A DNA stretch of 64,000 nt from Sphingobacterium sp. ML3W (lineage in GTDB: Bacteria > Bacteroidota > Bacteroidia > Sphingobacteriales > Sphingobacteriaceae). The DNA lies in the NCBI RefSeq assembly GCF_029542085.1, contig NZ_CP107036.1, positions 3,224,001-3,288,000 on the forward strand, in the 5' to 3' direction. Shown in pieces: positions 52,310 to 61,689 of this stretch (positions are counted from its first letter, which is position 1; every line of letters begins with the position of its first letter). A program made the position numbers and the translations under genes. Under the pieces are notes generated by a model. It was not told the DNA's origin. It saw only the letters and a program-made list of their open reading frames with translations, and did no database searches.

Positions 52310-53011
52310 ATGATACAAATGAACAGTAAGATAACAACCATCGCTTTTGATGCCGACGATACCCTCTGGGCCAATGAATCCTATTTTCAGGAAGCAGAAA
52401 GACAATTTTGCCTGCTTTTGGAAAACTACCTTCCACAACATACCGTCTCGCAGGAGCTCTTCGCTACCGAGATGAAGAATCTGCACCTATATGGTTATGG
52501 GATCAAAGGTTTTATGTTGTGTATGATTGAGACCGCCAATCGAATTTCGGAAAACACGCTGCACGTTGAGATCATTAATCAAATTATAGCGATCGGACAT
52601 GAGCTCTTGCAGAAGCCCATTGAATTGCTACCGGGGGTGACCGAAACGCTGACACAGCTAAAGGGAAATTACAGACTGGTCGTTGCAACCAAGGGTGACC
52701 TCTTGGATCAAGAGCGGAAATTAAAAAATTCCGGATTGGAAGACTATTTTCACCACATCGAAATCATGAGCGATAAAAAAGAAAAAGACTATCGTAAATT
52801 GCTCAAGCATCTGGATTGCACACCTGATCGCTTTATGATGTTAGGCAATTCCCTCAAATCCGATATCCTGCCAGTACTCGAGCTCGGTGGTTTTGGTGTT
52901 CATATCCCCTATCATGTGACTTGGACACATGAACAGCATGAAGTTAATTTAGAACACGAACGCTTTATTGCCCTTCAACGAGTCGATGAGATCCTGACGC
53001 ATTTGGGCTAA
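52310..53011 (+). CDS. HAD superfamily hydrolase
   Basis: About 233 residues from the ATG at 52310; a later ATG at 52319 is also possible. HAD motif I FDADDTLWANE (nucleophile Asp plus acid/base Asp), motif II VVATKGD, motif III Lys in SDKKEKDY, and motif IV MLGNSLKSDI. An alpha-helical cap lies between motifs I and II (subfamily with C1 cap). Typical substrates are small phosphoesters such as phosphoglycolate or nucleotides; not decided here. Its 3' end is closed by a hairpin shared with the convergent DinB gene. Confidence 0.92.
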   Translation: MIQMNSKITTIAFDADDTLWANESYFQEAERQFCLLLENYLPQHTVSQELFATEMKNLHLYGYGIKGFMLCMIETANRISENTLHVEIINQIIAIGHELLQKPIELLPGVTETLTQLKGNYRLVVATKGDLLDQERKLKNSGLEDYFHHIEIMSDKKEKDYRKLLKHLDCTPDRFMMLGNSLKSDILPVLELGGFGVHIPYHVTWTHEQHEVNLEHERFIALQRVDEILTHLG

Positions 53012-53019
53012 AGATATTT

Positions 53020-53069
53020 GAACAGCATAAGCTAGCACATTGTCTACAAAACGCTAGCTTATGTTGTTT
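53020..53069. terminator. Bidirectional terminator
   Basis: Stem CATAAGCTAGC/GCTAGCTTATG (53026-53036, 53053-53063) extended by five to six pairs outside with one G-U, 16-nt loop. Located between the convergent HAD and DinB genes. Confidence 0.75.
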
Positions 53070-53074
53070 GACCC

Positions 53075-53599
53075 TTAATAGGTCATCTGCTCGTCCATTT
53101 CATATTTCATACCCGGATAATTGAGTATACGTCGCATCAATGCCATCTGACCGCAGAGATAATCCTGCCGTCCAATGCACATCCCTATAAAATTAAGTTT
53201 GTTCTCCTCGACAAAAGGAACGTTCATATCAATTTTGAAAATCTCCGCCAATTGCGCATCGTCAACTTCCAGCAGACGCTGATATACTTTGGGCGAAATG
53301 GCATAGAAACTATCTTTTAATTCTTTTAAACTTGGGTAGTTAAACTGTTCATCCAATGTTTTACCCATAAAAAATAAGTCATGATAGGGATCTTCCTCCT
53401 GAAGGCCCAAAATGTATGCGATTCCATAACGTACGTTGACGAAGTTACCGGCCATCCAGACAATGTGGTTGGTCTGCCCGTTGATACGTTGACGTGCATG
53501 TTCCTCGGAAATACCGTCCAAAACATTGATAAAACTTTGACTGTGCATCCGATACGCAGGAATAATGACTTCTAATTTTGCTGATTTTGGTTTATCCAT
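53075..53599 (-). CDS. DinB family protein
   Basis: A 174-residue helical-bundle protein of the DinB/YfiT superfamily: an N-terminal helix, TNHIVWMAGNFVNVRYGIAYILG, and a C-terminal helix FIGMCIGRQDYLCGQMALMRRIL. The metal-binding His triad is only partly present: a His is in TNHIVW, but the later His residues of the family are replaced by Asp/Gln. This suggests a degenerate member that may not bind metal normally. Function unknown; some homologues are thiol-transferases. Confidence 0.8.
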   Translation of the reverse strand: MDKPKSAKLEVIIPAYRMHSQSFINVLDGISEEHARQRINGQTNHIVWMAGNFVNVRYGIAYILGLQEEDPYHDLFFMGKTLDEQFNYPSLKELKDSFYAISPKVYQRLLEVDDAQLAEIFKIDMNVPFVEENKLNFIGMCIGRQDYLCGQMALMRRILNYPGMKYEMDEQMTY

Positions 53600-53614
53600 T
53601 GCTCATTGATCTAT

Positions 53615-53629
53615 AGGTGCCAGGCACCT
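53615..53629. repeat. 15-bp palindrome AGGTGCCAGGCACCT
   Basis: A perfect 7+1+7 palindrome 16 bp upstream of the DinB ATG. GGTGCC/GGCACC palindromes of this type occur as repeated elements in many bacterial genomes, so it may be one copy of a dispersed family or a local operator. Confidence 0.6.
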
Positions 53630-53731
53630 GGTTATTCATCAAAGTTAACTGATTTAGAGCACGATACTCTTGTCGTATGGCAAGAATATGAACTTATCGA
53701 AAAGAGAATCCGTTAAATAGCGAAACCAAGG

Positions 53732-53748
53732 TAAATTTGATAACTTTG
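53732..53748 (+). promoter_or_regulatory. Two overlapping-phase -7 boxes for the OmpR/kinase operon
   Basis: TAAATTTG (53732-53739) and TAACTTTG (53741-53748) both match TAnnTTTG exactly, 9 bp apart and 75-83 nt before the response regulator ATG. Confidence 0.5.
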
Positions 53749-53822
53749 TCCTGTACCATCCATACGCTTTGGTCGAAGTCAATATTGAGGTTGGGTATTA
53801 ATGAATAATCTTTCACTGTTGT

Positions 53823-54503
53823 ATGAAAATTCTTTTAGTTGAAGATGATGTCCGTGTCGCAGGACTAATAAAACGCGGGCTGGATGAAAACGAATTTCAG
53901 ACCGACATTGCCTATGATGGTATTTCAGGAAAGAAAATGGCCCTACAGCACGATTTCGACCTGATCATTACCGATATTGTATTACCCAAGATGGATGGGC
54001 TTGATCTCTGCAAGGAGATCCGTCATATTAAACCCGACCTGCCCATCATCATGCTTACCGCGCTCGGTACCACAGACGACAAAATCGAGGGTTTTGATGC
54101 TGGAGCGGACGATTATCTGGTCAAACCTTTCGAAATGCGGGAGCTATTGGCGCGGATACGGGTGCTGCTCAAACGCTATCAGAAACAGGAAAGCACAACA
54201 GGAACCATCCTGCGCTACGCGGATCTGGAAATGAATCTGCATACCAAAAATGTCAGACGCAACAATACCGATATCAGTCTGACACCCAAAGAATTCAAAC
54301 TACTCCACTACCTGCTACTGCACCCCGAACGTGTATTATCTAGAATGGAGATTGCCGAAAAAGTCTGGGAAACCCATTTCGATACCGGCACTAATTTTAT
54401 TGATGTCTATATCAATTACCTCCGAAAAAAAGTAGACAAGGATTTTGATAAAAAATATATCCATACCAAATCCGGGATGGGCTTTATTTTAAAACAGGAC
54501 TAA
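53823..54503 (+). CDS. OmpR family response regulator
   Basis: A 226-residue regulator: receiver domain with Glu7-Asp8-Asp9, phospho-acceptor Asp51 in LIITDIVLPKMDG, Thr in MLTALGT and Lys in YLVKPFE; winged-helix DNA-binding domain from ~125 (ISLTPKEFKLLHYLLLHPERVLSRMEIAEKVWE). It overlaps the kinase gene by 1 bp (TAATG). It probably controls the heavy-metal RND operon that follows, like CusR or CzcR in other bacteria. Confidence 0.95.
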   Translation: MKILLVEDDVRVAGLIKRGLDENEFQTDIAYDGISGKKMALQHDFDLIITDIVLPKMDGLDLCKEIRHIKPDLPIIMLTALGTTDDKIEGFDAGADDYLVKPFEMRELLARIRVLLKRYQKQESTTGTILRYADLEMNLHTKNVRRNNTDISLTPKEFKLLHYLLLHPERVLSRMEIAEKVWETHFDTGTNFIDVYINYLRKKVDKDFDKKYIHTKSGMGFILKQD

Positions 54504-55879
54504 TGCAGATCAGAACGCGAATCACCATACTGTTTACAGTCGTCACAGCGACCATCTTGATGGTATTTGCCTGCACAGTCTATTATTCGGCCGTAGAGAA
54601 TCGGGAGAATGAATTTTATGCCCTGCTAAAAAAAGAAGCCTACACCAAAGCAAATCTATTTTTAAATGCACAGGTAGACAAAAAAATACTGGAAGATATC
54701 TACCACAATAACCGAAAAATTCTCAACGAGGTTGAAGTAGCCATCTATGACACCAGTTTTAAGCTATTGTACCATGATGCCGTAGACATTGATTTCGTCA
54801 AGGAGACGCCGGCTATGTTGCGGGATATTGTCAAAAAAAAGGAAATTGGCTTTTATCAGGACAAATGGCAGGTGATCGGCATTACCTATTCGTACAAAAA
54901 CGCGAATTTCATCATCACCGCTGCCGCTTATGATCAGTATGGTTACAATAAACTTCAAAATCTGTTATCGACCATCATTATTGTTTTTATTTTTGCGGTA
55001 TTTTTAAGCTATGCCGCCGGAATATTTTTCTCAAGAAAAGTATTCCGTCCGATTCAGGCAATGACACTAAAAGTCAAAAACATATCGGCCAATAGCCTAG
55101 ATGCAAGACTTCAGAACACGGGCAATAAAGATGAGCTATCCGAACTGGCAAACACCTTTAACGATATGCTGAACCGTCTTGAAAACTCCTTTGATGGCCA
55201 AAAGCACTTTGTCTCCAATATTTCCCACGAACTGCGTACGCCTTTGGCTGCGATGATTACCGAACTCGAAATTTCCGCGAATAAAGACCGAAGCACCGCT
55301 GAATATAAGGTTATCATTGACAACACGCTAAACGACGCCCAGAAACTTAAAAAACTGTTTAATAGTCTACTGGATTTTGCCAAGGCGAGTTACGATAGTT
55401 CGGAGATTTCCTTCAAAGCACTACGTGTCGATGAAATCCTGCTTGATGCCTGCCAGCAGGTCTTGCAGGCCAATCCCGATTATAAGCTCGACATTTTCAT
55501 TGATCCCGCTATGGAAGACGAGCAGATGATTTCGATTGTTGGCAATGAATACTTGCTCAAGGTCGCTTTTGTGAATTTAATTGAAAATGCCTGTAAATTT
55601 TCCGGCAACCAAAAATGTTCCATAGCGATTAAATCAAGTGGAACGTCTATACAGCTGGAATTTAAAGATGACGGCATAGGCATCGATCCTCAGGATCTTG
55701 AACGCATATTCACCCCTTTCTATCGAGGCAACAACAAAGCCTACAGTGAAGGGAATGGCATCGGTCTCTCGCTGACCAAAAAGATTATTCTACTGCATCA
55801 AGGCGAAGTCCTTGTCCGTTCAACAAAACATATCGGCAGCGTCTTTCAGGTTAACCTCCCCCATTCATCAGCACGCTAA
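54503..55879 (+). CDS. HAMP sensor histidine kinase
   Basis: A 458-residue kinase: transmembrane helix ~8-28, periplasmic sensor domain ~29-155, second helix ~157-178, HAMP linker, phospho-acceptor His242 in NISHELRTPLAAM, then HATPase with N-box LIENACKFSGNQ, G1 DDGIGI and G2 GNGIGLSL. The periplasmic domain has no obvious Cys/His/Met metal cluster beyond scattered His/Cys, so the metal signal is not visible. Partner of the OmpR regulator. A 160-bp gap with a CCCATTC/GAATGGG hairpin (55985-56012) separates it from the adaptor gene. Confidence 0.94.
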   Translation: MQIRTRITILFTVVTATILMVFACTVYYSAVENRENEFYALLKKEAYTKANLFLNAQVDKKILEDIYHNNRKILNEVEVAIYDTSFKLLYHDAVDIDFVKETPAMLRDIVKKKEIGFYQDKWQVIGITYSYKNANFIITAAAYDQYGYNKLQNLLSTIIIVFIFAVFLSYAAGIFFSRKVFRPIQAMTLKVKNISANSLDARLQNTGNKDELSELANTFNDMLNRLENSFDGQKHFVSNISHELRTPLAAMITELEISANKDRSTAEYKVIIDNTLNDAQKLKKLFNSLLDFAKASYDSSEISFKALRVDEILLDACQQVLQANPDYKLDIFIDPAMEDEQMISIVGNEYLLKVAFVNLIENACKFSGNQKCSIAIKSSGTSIQLEFKDDGIGIDPQDLERIFTPFYRGNNKAYSEGNGIGLSLTKKIILLHQGEVLVRSTKHIGSVFQVNLPHSSAR

Positions 55880-56039
55880 TAAAATTCTAATATTTTTCTA
55901 AAGCCTCTCTAACGGCCTTTCAGCAAAGGCATGGATAGCTTTGCACCATAATTTTTTAGAAACAGAAACGCCGATCATCAACCGCCCATTCGTTGAACAG
56001 TCCTTGAATGGGTAGAAGATTGCCTTTAGAAAAAAAACA

Positions 56040-57185
56040 ATGGTTAACCGCGCTATCAAAATTCCTATCCGCCCCCTTAAATCTATGGGTTGGATCACTG
56101 TCTTCACGATCATGCAAGCATGCAATCCACAGTCAACAGTGCCTACAGAAGATTCTGCTGCCCTGCATTTCGCAGGTGATACCCTGACGATCAACGCACA
56201 TGCGCCACTGCTGTCCAAGATCAAGTGTACTACCGTCATCCAGCAACCACATCAGTTGAAGTTCAACACTGCTGCCATGGTCAAAATCATTCCCAATAGT
56301 TATGTTGAAATCCCCATGCCCTTTGCGGGGCGGGTTGTCAGATCCTATGTGAGCCTTGGGCAGAAAGTAGCTGTCAATACAGCGTTATTTTCGATCAGTT
56401 CTTCCGATTATTTCGAAGCACAACGGGTCTACCTCGACGCCAAGCAGACCTATACTCTGGCGGCAAGTGTCTTAAAACGGCAAAAAGATTTGCTTAGTCA
56501 TGGTGTCGGCATTCAAAAGGAACTTGAGGAAGCCGAAACCAATTTTGCCATCAGCAACACAACGCTCAATAATGCAGCAGCTGCCTTAAAAATATATGAC
56601 AACAACCCTTCACAGACCATACTTGGCCAGCCTCTGCTCGTCCGTTCACCCATCCATGGTGAAATCCTCAGCAATACCATTGTCCTTGGCCAATACAATA
56701 AAGAAGACGCTCCAGCTTTACTCCGTATTGCCGAACTATCGAAAGTATGGGTTTCAGCCTACATCAAAGAAAAAGACCTCGGTGTCATAGATCAGATCGG
56801 CAGTGTCGAAATACGCATTGACAGCCAGCCCTCAAAAAGACTACAAGGAAAAATTGTCCATATCAATCAGTTTGTCGACGAAGCAAACCGCAATATCGAA
56901 GTGCTGGTTGAATGCGACAATAAAGATCGGCTGCTCAAACCCGGTATGTATGTCAATACGCAATTTGAACAGGTAGCTACTGCCAGTATATTTATTCCCG
57001 CGAAAGCTGTACTCCAATTTAATGATAAAAGCTTTGTCTGGGTACAGCTAGCTCCCCACACATTTATGAGGCGATATGTACAGACCGGTGTCACCGAAAA
57101 TGAGCAGATTCAGATTATACAGGGTCTATCCAACGGTGAACAGATCATTAGCGAGGGCGCATTTTATCTGCTAGCAAGCAACTAA
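56040..57185 (+). CDS. czcB: Heavy-metal RND periplasmic adaptor (CzcB-like)
   Basis: A 381-residue adaptor with a lipobox-like MQAC (Cys28). Beta-barrel and lipoyl-like halves (IEIPMPFAGRVVRSYVSLGQKVAVNTALFSI and LVRSPIHGEILSNTIVLGQYNK) around a helical hairpin (~115-190), then membrane-proximal beta domain. No His-rich N-terminal metal domain is seen. It links the CzcA-type pump to the outer-membrane factor in the periplasm. The pump gene follows after 25 bp. The symbol is by position and family; the transported metal is not known. Confidence 0.88.
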   Translation: MVNRAIKIPIRPLKSMGWITVFTIMQACNPQSTVPTEDSAALHFAGDTLTINAHAPLLSKIKCTTVIQQPHQLKFNTAAMVKIIPNSYVEIPMPFAGRVVRSYVSLGQKVAVNTALFSISSSDYFEAQRVYLDAKQTYTLAASVLKRQKDLLSHGVGIQKELEEAETNFAISNTTLNNAAAALKIYDNNPSQTILGQPLLVRSPIHGEILSNTIVLGQYNKEDAPALLRIAELSKVWVSAYIKEKDLGVIDQIGSVEIRIDSQPSKRLQGKIVHINQFVDEANRNIEVLVECDNKDRLLKPGMYVNTQFEQVATASIFIPAKAVLQFNDKSFVWVQLAPHTFMRRYVQTGVTENEQIQIIQGLSNGEQIISEGAFYLLASN

Positions 57186-57210
57186 ATCTTTATCCAAAAA
57201 TCATATTACA

Positions 57211-60200
57211 ATGAAACAACTTGTTAGCCATATCATCGCCAAGAGATGGGGTATTGCCGCTGCTTTTCTGCTTATCACATTTTTCGGTTATTATGCATGG
57301 AAACAGCTTTCAGTTGAAGCTTATCCTGATATCGCAGACGTATCGTCACAAATTGTCACTCAGGTGCCGGGCCTGGCCGCCGAGGAAATGGAGCAACAGA
57401 TAACAATTCCCATTGAACAGGCCATCAATGGTTTGCCCGGAATGGAAGTCATGCGTAGCAAAACCACCTTTGGACTATCCATGGTCACCATCGTGTTTAA
57501 AGACGGTGTTGACGACTACTGGGCCAGGGCCCGCATACAGGAACGCCTTGCAGATCTGAGTCTCCCCTATGGGGCGTTACCAGGCTTAGATCCACTCACC
57601 TCGCCGACGGGTGAAATCTTTCGTTATATTCTCGAAAGCAATACCCAAGATCTACGGAAATTGACCGAACTCCAAAACTTTGTCATTATCCCTAAAATCA
57701 AACAGGTGGCGGGAGTAGCCGATGTAACCAATTTTGGAGGCATCACGACGCAGTTTCAGGTGGAGCTGGATCCTAAAAAACTCGATCAATATGAAGTTTC
57801 CCTAGGGGAAGTGACTGCAAAGATAGAGGCTAACAATACCAATGCCGGCGGAAGCATGATGAATCGGGGCGACCAATCGTATGTGATCCGGGGCATCGGC
57901 CTTGTCAAATCATTGGATGACCTCGGCAATATTGTTGTCAAATCGGTCAATGGAAATCGCATCTACATGCGGGATCTGGGTCAGGTAAAACTTGGCAATC
58001 TTGCCCGCAAAGGAGCCTTAGGCTACAGCGACAAACGGGGAGCTAATTATTCCGATAATATTGAAGGGATTGTCCTGTTGTTAAAGCATGAAAATCCCTC
58101 CACCGTACTCGCAGGTGTAAATGCTGCCGTCGATGAGCTTAACAGTAAAATCCTCCCCAAAGATGTCAAAATACACGTCGTCTTAGATCGCACGAGCTTG
58201 GTCGATAATACCCTGCATACGGTATCCAAAACACTGCTCGAAGGTATGGTACTGGTTATCCTAGTACTCATCCTTTTTCTGGGTAGTTGGCGCGGTGCTC
58301 TATTGGTTGCCATCACCATTCCACTCTCGCTGTTGATTGCCTTTATACTGATGCATTTTACGGATATACCCGCCAATCTATTATCCCTGGGGGCAATAGA
58401 TTTCGGAATTATCGTGGATGGTGCCATTGTTATGCTCGAGACCATTCTGAAAAAAAGGGAAGAAAAACCCGACGCTCCATTGGTCGAGCAGACCTTGACA
58501 ACTAAAATTGCTGAAGTGGCCAAGCCAATTTTCTTTGCTACCATCATTATTATCACGGCCTATCTGCCTCTTTTTGCTTTCGAACGGGTAGAAAAGAAAC
58601 TGTTTACGCCGATGGCCTATACCGTAGGTTATGCACTATTGGGGGCTCTAGCTGTATCCTTACTATTGATTCCCGGACTGGCTTACCTCATCTACCGCAA
58701 GCCACAAAAAGTTTATCACAATAGATGGCTGGAAAAATTAACGGTACTTTACCATCAGCGGATCAAAAAAATAATGCTGCGCCCCAAACGAGTGTTTGTT
58801 CCCATCGGTCTTGTTCTTTTAGCGACAGGACTGCTGACAGCATCTGTGGGTAAAGATTTTTTGCCTACGCTCGACGAAGGTTCGATCTGGTTACAGGTCT
58901 CCCTCCCTCCGGGCATCACTGTAGAGAAATCCAAAGAAATGAGCGATAGCCTACGTGCACGTACCCTGAAATACGAGGAGATCTCCTATGTCATGGTACA
59001 GGCCGGACGTAATGATGATGGTACCGACGCCTGGACCCCTTCACACTTTGAAGTCAGTGTGGGTTTGAAGCCTTACAAAACATGGAAATGGGGCAAAACC
59101 AAAGCAGACCTTATCAATGAGCTGGCCGCAGAATATGCCCAGATGCCCGGCTATAATGTGGCATTTTCCCAACCGATGATCGATGGCGTCATGGACAAAA
59201 TCGCGGGAGCACATAGCGAACTCGTCGTCAAACTTTTTGGAGATGATCTAAAAGAAACCAGGCGTGTTGCCGAAGACCTCGTGACCACACTTAAAGGAGT
59301 GGAAGGTGCTGTTGACCTGGCCATTGATCAGGAGCCACCACTCCCACAGTTACAGATCATCGTTGACCGAGACAAAATTGCACAATATGGATTGAATATT
59401 TCGGATGTCACCGATCTGATCCAAATCGCCATTGGAGGCAAAGCTGTCTCACAGGTCTATCAGGGGATAAAAGTATACGATATCACCTGTCAGTATGCTG
59501 AGAACGAGCGAAACTCGCCTGAAAAAATTGGCAATCTGATGTTGTATCCTGATAATGGCACACGCATACCCTTGTCGCAGGTCGCCACGATCAAACTCAA
59601 TACCGGAGAAAGTACCATTTCACGCGAGCGCAATAGCCGCCAGCTGACCGTCAGATTGAATGTCCGCGGGCAAGATCTAGGCACTTTCCTGACCAAAGCG
59701 CAGCAAGCAATCGCACAAAAACTGAAATACGATCAACAGAAAATCAGACTGCAATGGGGTGGTCAATTTGAAAACCAGCATCGCGCCTACAGCCGACTGG
59801 CGGTCATCGTCCCACTGACACTAGCGATTATATTTATCCTGCTGTATAGCACCTTCGGTTCTTTTGGACAGGCTGGATTGCTTATTGGTATCGTACCACT
59901 AGCACTCTTTGGTGGAATGCTTGCGCTCAATCTACGGGGCATGACCCTAAATGTATCTTCAGCAGTGGGTTTTATAGCGCTTTTTGGTGTTGCCATACAA
60001 AATGGTGTATTGATGCTTTCGCAGTTCAATGTGCTACGAAAAAATGGCATGCCCTTAAAAAAAGCTGTCATTGAAGGCGCTTTCAGTCGATTCCGCCCTG
60101 TACTGATGACCGCTACGGTGGCCATACTTGGTCTTCTTCCAGCATCATTGGCGACAGGTATCGGATCAGATGTTCAGCGGCCACTGGCCACCGTGATCGT

Positions 60201-60333
60201 CTATGGTTTACTCTTTTCTACCCTGCTGACACTGTTTATGCTTCCACCCTTGTATTATCTGATGGAGCGGAGACAGCAAAAAGGTGGGGTCGGATCATCA
60301 ACCGATCAAATACAAGGGGAGACAAATTCCTAA
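57211..60333 (+). CDS. czcA: Heavy-metal efflux RND pump (CzcA type)
   Basis: A 1040-residue HME-RND protein with 12 predicted helices and two porter halves. The diagnostic proton/metal relay DFGIIVDGAIVMLE gives Asp397, Asp403 and Glu410, spaced exactly as Asp402/Asp408/Glu415 of CzcA. The porter segment QAGRNDDGTDAWTPSHFEVSVGLKP is of the divalent-cation (Co/Zn/Cd) type; the Met residues used by CusA for copper/silver are not evident. It expels metal cations from periplasm or cytoplasm in exchange for protons. Middle gene of the adaptor-pump-outer-membrane operon. Confidence 0.93.
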   Translation: MKQLVSHIIAKRWGIAAAFLLITFFGYYAWKQLSVEAYPDIADVSSQIVTQVPGLAAEEMEQQITIPIEQAINGLPGMEVMRSKTTFGLSMVTIVFKDGVDDYWARARIQERLADLSLPYGALPGLDPLTSPTGEIFRYILESNTQDLRKLTELQNFVIIPKIKQVAGVADVTNFGGITTQFQVELDPKKLDQYEVSLGEVTAKIEANNTNAGGSMMNRGDQSYVIRGIGLVKSLDDLGNIVVKSVNGNRIYMRDLGQVKLGNLARKGALGYSDKRGANYSDNIEGIVLLLKHENPSTVLAGVNAAVDELNSKILPKDVKIHVVLDRTSLVDNTLHTVSKTLLEGMVLVILVLILFLGSWRGALLVAITIPLSLLIAFILMHFTDIPANLLSLGAIDFGIIVDGAIVMLETILKKREEKPDAPLVEQTLTTKIAEVAKPIFFATIIIITAYLPLFAFERVEKKLFTPMAYTVGYALLGALAVSLLLIPGLAYLIYRKPQKVYHNRWLEKLTVLYHQRIKKIMLRPKRVFVPIGLVLLATGLLTASVGKDFLPTLDEGSIWLQVSLPPGITVEKSKEMSDSLRARTLKYEEISYVMVQAGRNDDGTDAWTPSHFEVSVGLKPYKTWKWGKTKADLINELAAEYAQMPGYNVAFSQPMIDGVMDKIAGAHSELVVKLFGDDLKETRRVAEDLVTTLKGVEGAVDLAIDQEPPLPQLQIIVDRDKIAQYGLNISDVTDLIQIAIGGKAVSQVYQGIKVYDITCQYAENERNSPEKIGNLMLYPDNGTRIPLSQVATIKLNTGESTISRERNSRQLTVRLNVRGQDLGTFLTKAQQAIAQKLKYDQQKIRLQWGGQFENQHRAYSRLAVIVPLTLAIIFILLYSTFGSFGQAGLLIGIVPLALFGGMLALNLRGMTLNVSSAVGFIALFGVAIQNGVLMLSQFNVLRKNGMPLKKAVIEGAFSRFRPVLMTATVAILGLLPASLATGIGSDVQRPLATVIVYGLLFSTLLTLFMLPPLYYLMERRQQKGGVGSSTDQIQGETNS

Positions 60334-60348
60334 AATCAAAACCGTACG

Positions 60349-60379
60349 CTGATTAAAGCAGCTGTACTGCTTTAATCAG
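60349..60379 (+). repeat. Intercistronic hairpin in the czc operon
   Basis: Perfect 13-bp arms CTGATTAAAGCAG (60349-60361) and CTGCTTTAATCAG (60367-60379) with a 5-nt loop (CTGTA), between czcA and czcC. No T-tract follows, so it may set relative expression by transcript processing or protection. Confidence 0.75.
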
Positions 60380-60400
60380 AATGACTAAAATAAAATTCCG

Positions 60401-61684
60401 ATGAAAACACAGATCAAACTTCTTCTTTTCCTTTTACTTCCACTTGGAAATGTAGCGGCACAAACGATAGATTCGACTTTTCTACAAAAAAAACTGGATT
60501 ACAGCAGCTTTATCGCCCAGGTTGGGAAGAACAACCTCGGTTACGCCGCTGAAAAGTTCAACCTTTCAATCGCTGAGGCTAATATCATCAGTGCCAGTAT
60601 CTTCCCCGATCCTGAATTCACCCTAGGACTCTTTGACAATAGCGAAAGAAGCAAACAACTCGGGCGGGGTTATACCGCCGGATTGAGCTGGACGGTAGAA
60701 TTGGGGGCAAAACGGCAGGCACGTCGTCAGGTTGCAAAAGATGAGGCTGAAACCACCCGTCTCCTACTCGGAGATTATTTCCGAAATCTACGTGCCGATG
60801 CCACCCTTGCTTTTTTATCAGCAAGGTACAACCAGCAACTGGTAGCAACCTACCACAGTTCCTATCAACAACTCGCTCAGCTTGCCAGCTCAGACAGTAT
60901 ACGTTATCAACTGGGTGCTATTCCACAAATAGACTTCCGACAGTCAAAATTGGAAGCAGCCCATATGCGCAATACGCTATCGGCGGCCGAAGCGACAGCC
61001 AATTACTCCCTAGCGGGGTTATCACTGCTTATGGGAGATAAGAGCCCGGTTCTTTGGCTCCCACAGGGATCTGATGTTTCTTTTGATCGCAACTTTTTAT
61101 TAAGTACACTTATTTCAACCGCAGTACGAGAACGTGCTGATCTTAAGGCTGCGCTACAGAACAAGCAGCTCTCCCATAGTCTGCTCCAGCTGGCAAAGGC
61201 AAACCGTATCCTAGATCTCGGTATTTCCATCGGCTTTACCTCCAATGGTGAGGCCAGAAATGAAACCGCCCCGACACCACAGTTTAATGCCATCAATGCC
61301 GGTCTAGCCATACCACTAAAATTTTCCAATTTTAATAAAGGGGGGCTGAAATCTGCTCAGTTCAAAATTGAGCAAGACGAATTGATCTATCAAGATGCAG
61401 CACTACGCATCCAGACTGAGGTGAATCAAGCTTATATGCAATATAAAGCCACTCAAAAACAGGTACAGCAATTTAATAATACGATGCTACTCGAGGCAAA
61501 AGCAATCCTGGAAGGAAAGATCTACAGTTACAATCGGGGCGAAACCGCCCTGCTGGAAGTGATCAACGCACAACGCTCCTACAATGAAACCCAGCTGGCT
61601 TATGATGAAGCACGCTACAATTATGCAGTCGCATTGGTGGAATTACAACGTGCCGCAGCCATTTGGGATATTGATCAATTGTGA
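60401..61684 (+). CDS. czcC: TolC/CzcC family outer-membrane factor
   Basis: A 427-residue protein with signal peptide (MKTQIKLLLFLLLPLGNVAA, then Q) and two long helical repeats of the TolC type (AEANIISASIFPDPEFTLGLFDN start of repeat 1; NRGETALLEVINAQRSYNETQLAYDEARYNYAVALVELQRAA end of repeat 2). It is the outer-membrane duct for the CzcA-type pump. Last gene of the operon, convergent with the MFS gene (5-bp gap). Confidence 0.9.
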   Translation: MKTQIKLLLFLLLPLGNVAAQTIDSTFLQKKLDYSSFIAQVGKNNLGYAAEKFNLSIAEANIISASIFPDPEFTLGLFDNSERSKQLGRGYTAGLSWTVELGAKRQARRQVAKDEAETTRLLLGDYFRNLRADATLAFLSARYNQQLVATYHSSYQQLAQLASSDSIRYQLGAIPQIDFRQSKLEAAHMRNTLSAAEATANYSLAGLSLLMGDKSPVLWLPQGSDVSFDRNFLLSTLISTAVRERADLKAALQNKQLSHSLLQLAKANRILDLGISIGFTSNGEARNETAPTPQFNAINAGLAIPLKFSNFNKGGLKSAQFKIEQDELIYQDAALRIQTEVNQAYMQYKATQKQVQQFNNTMLLEAKAILEGKIYSYNRGETALLEVINAQRSYNETQLAYDEARYNYAVALVELQRAAAIWDIDQL

Positions 61685-61689
61685 CGCCG

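Noticed and set aside
57211..60333. Copper/silver specificity (CusA) for the heavy-metal pump.
   Set aside because: The porter segment resembles divalent-cation CzcA-type pumps and the methionine relay of CusA is not evident; specificity remains open.
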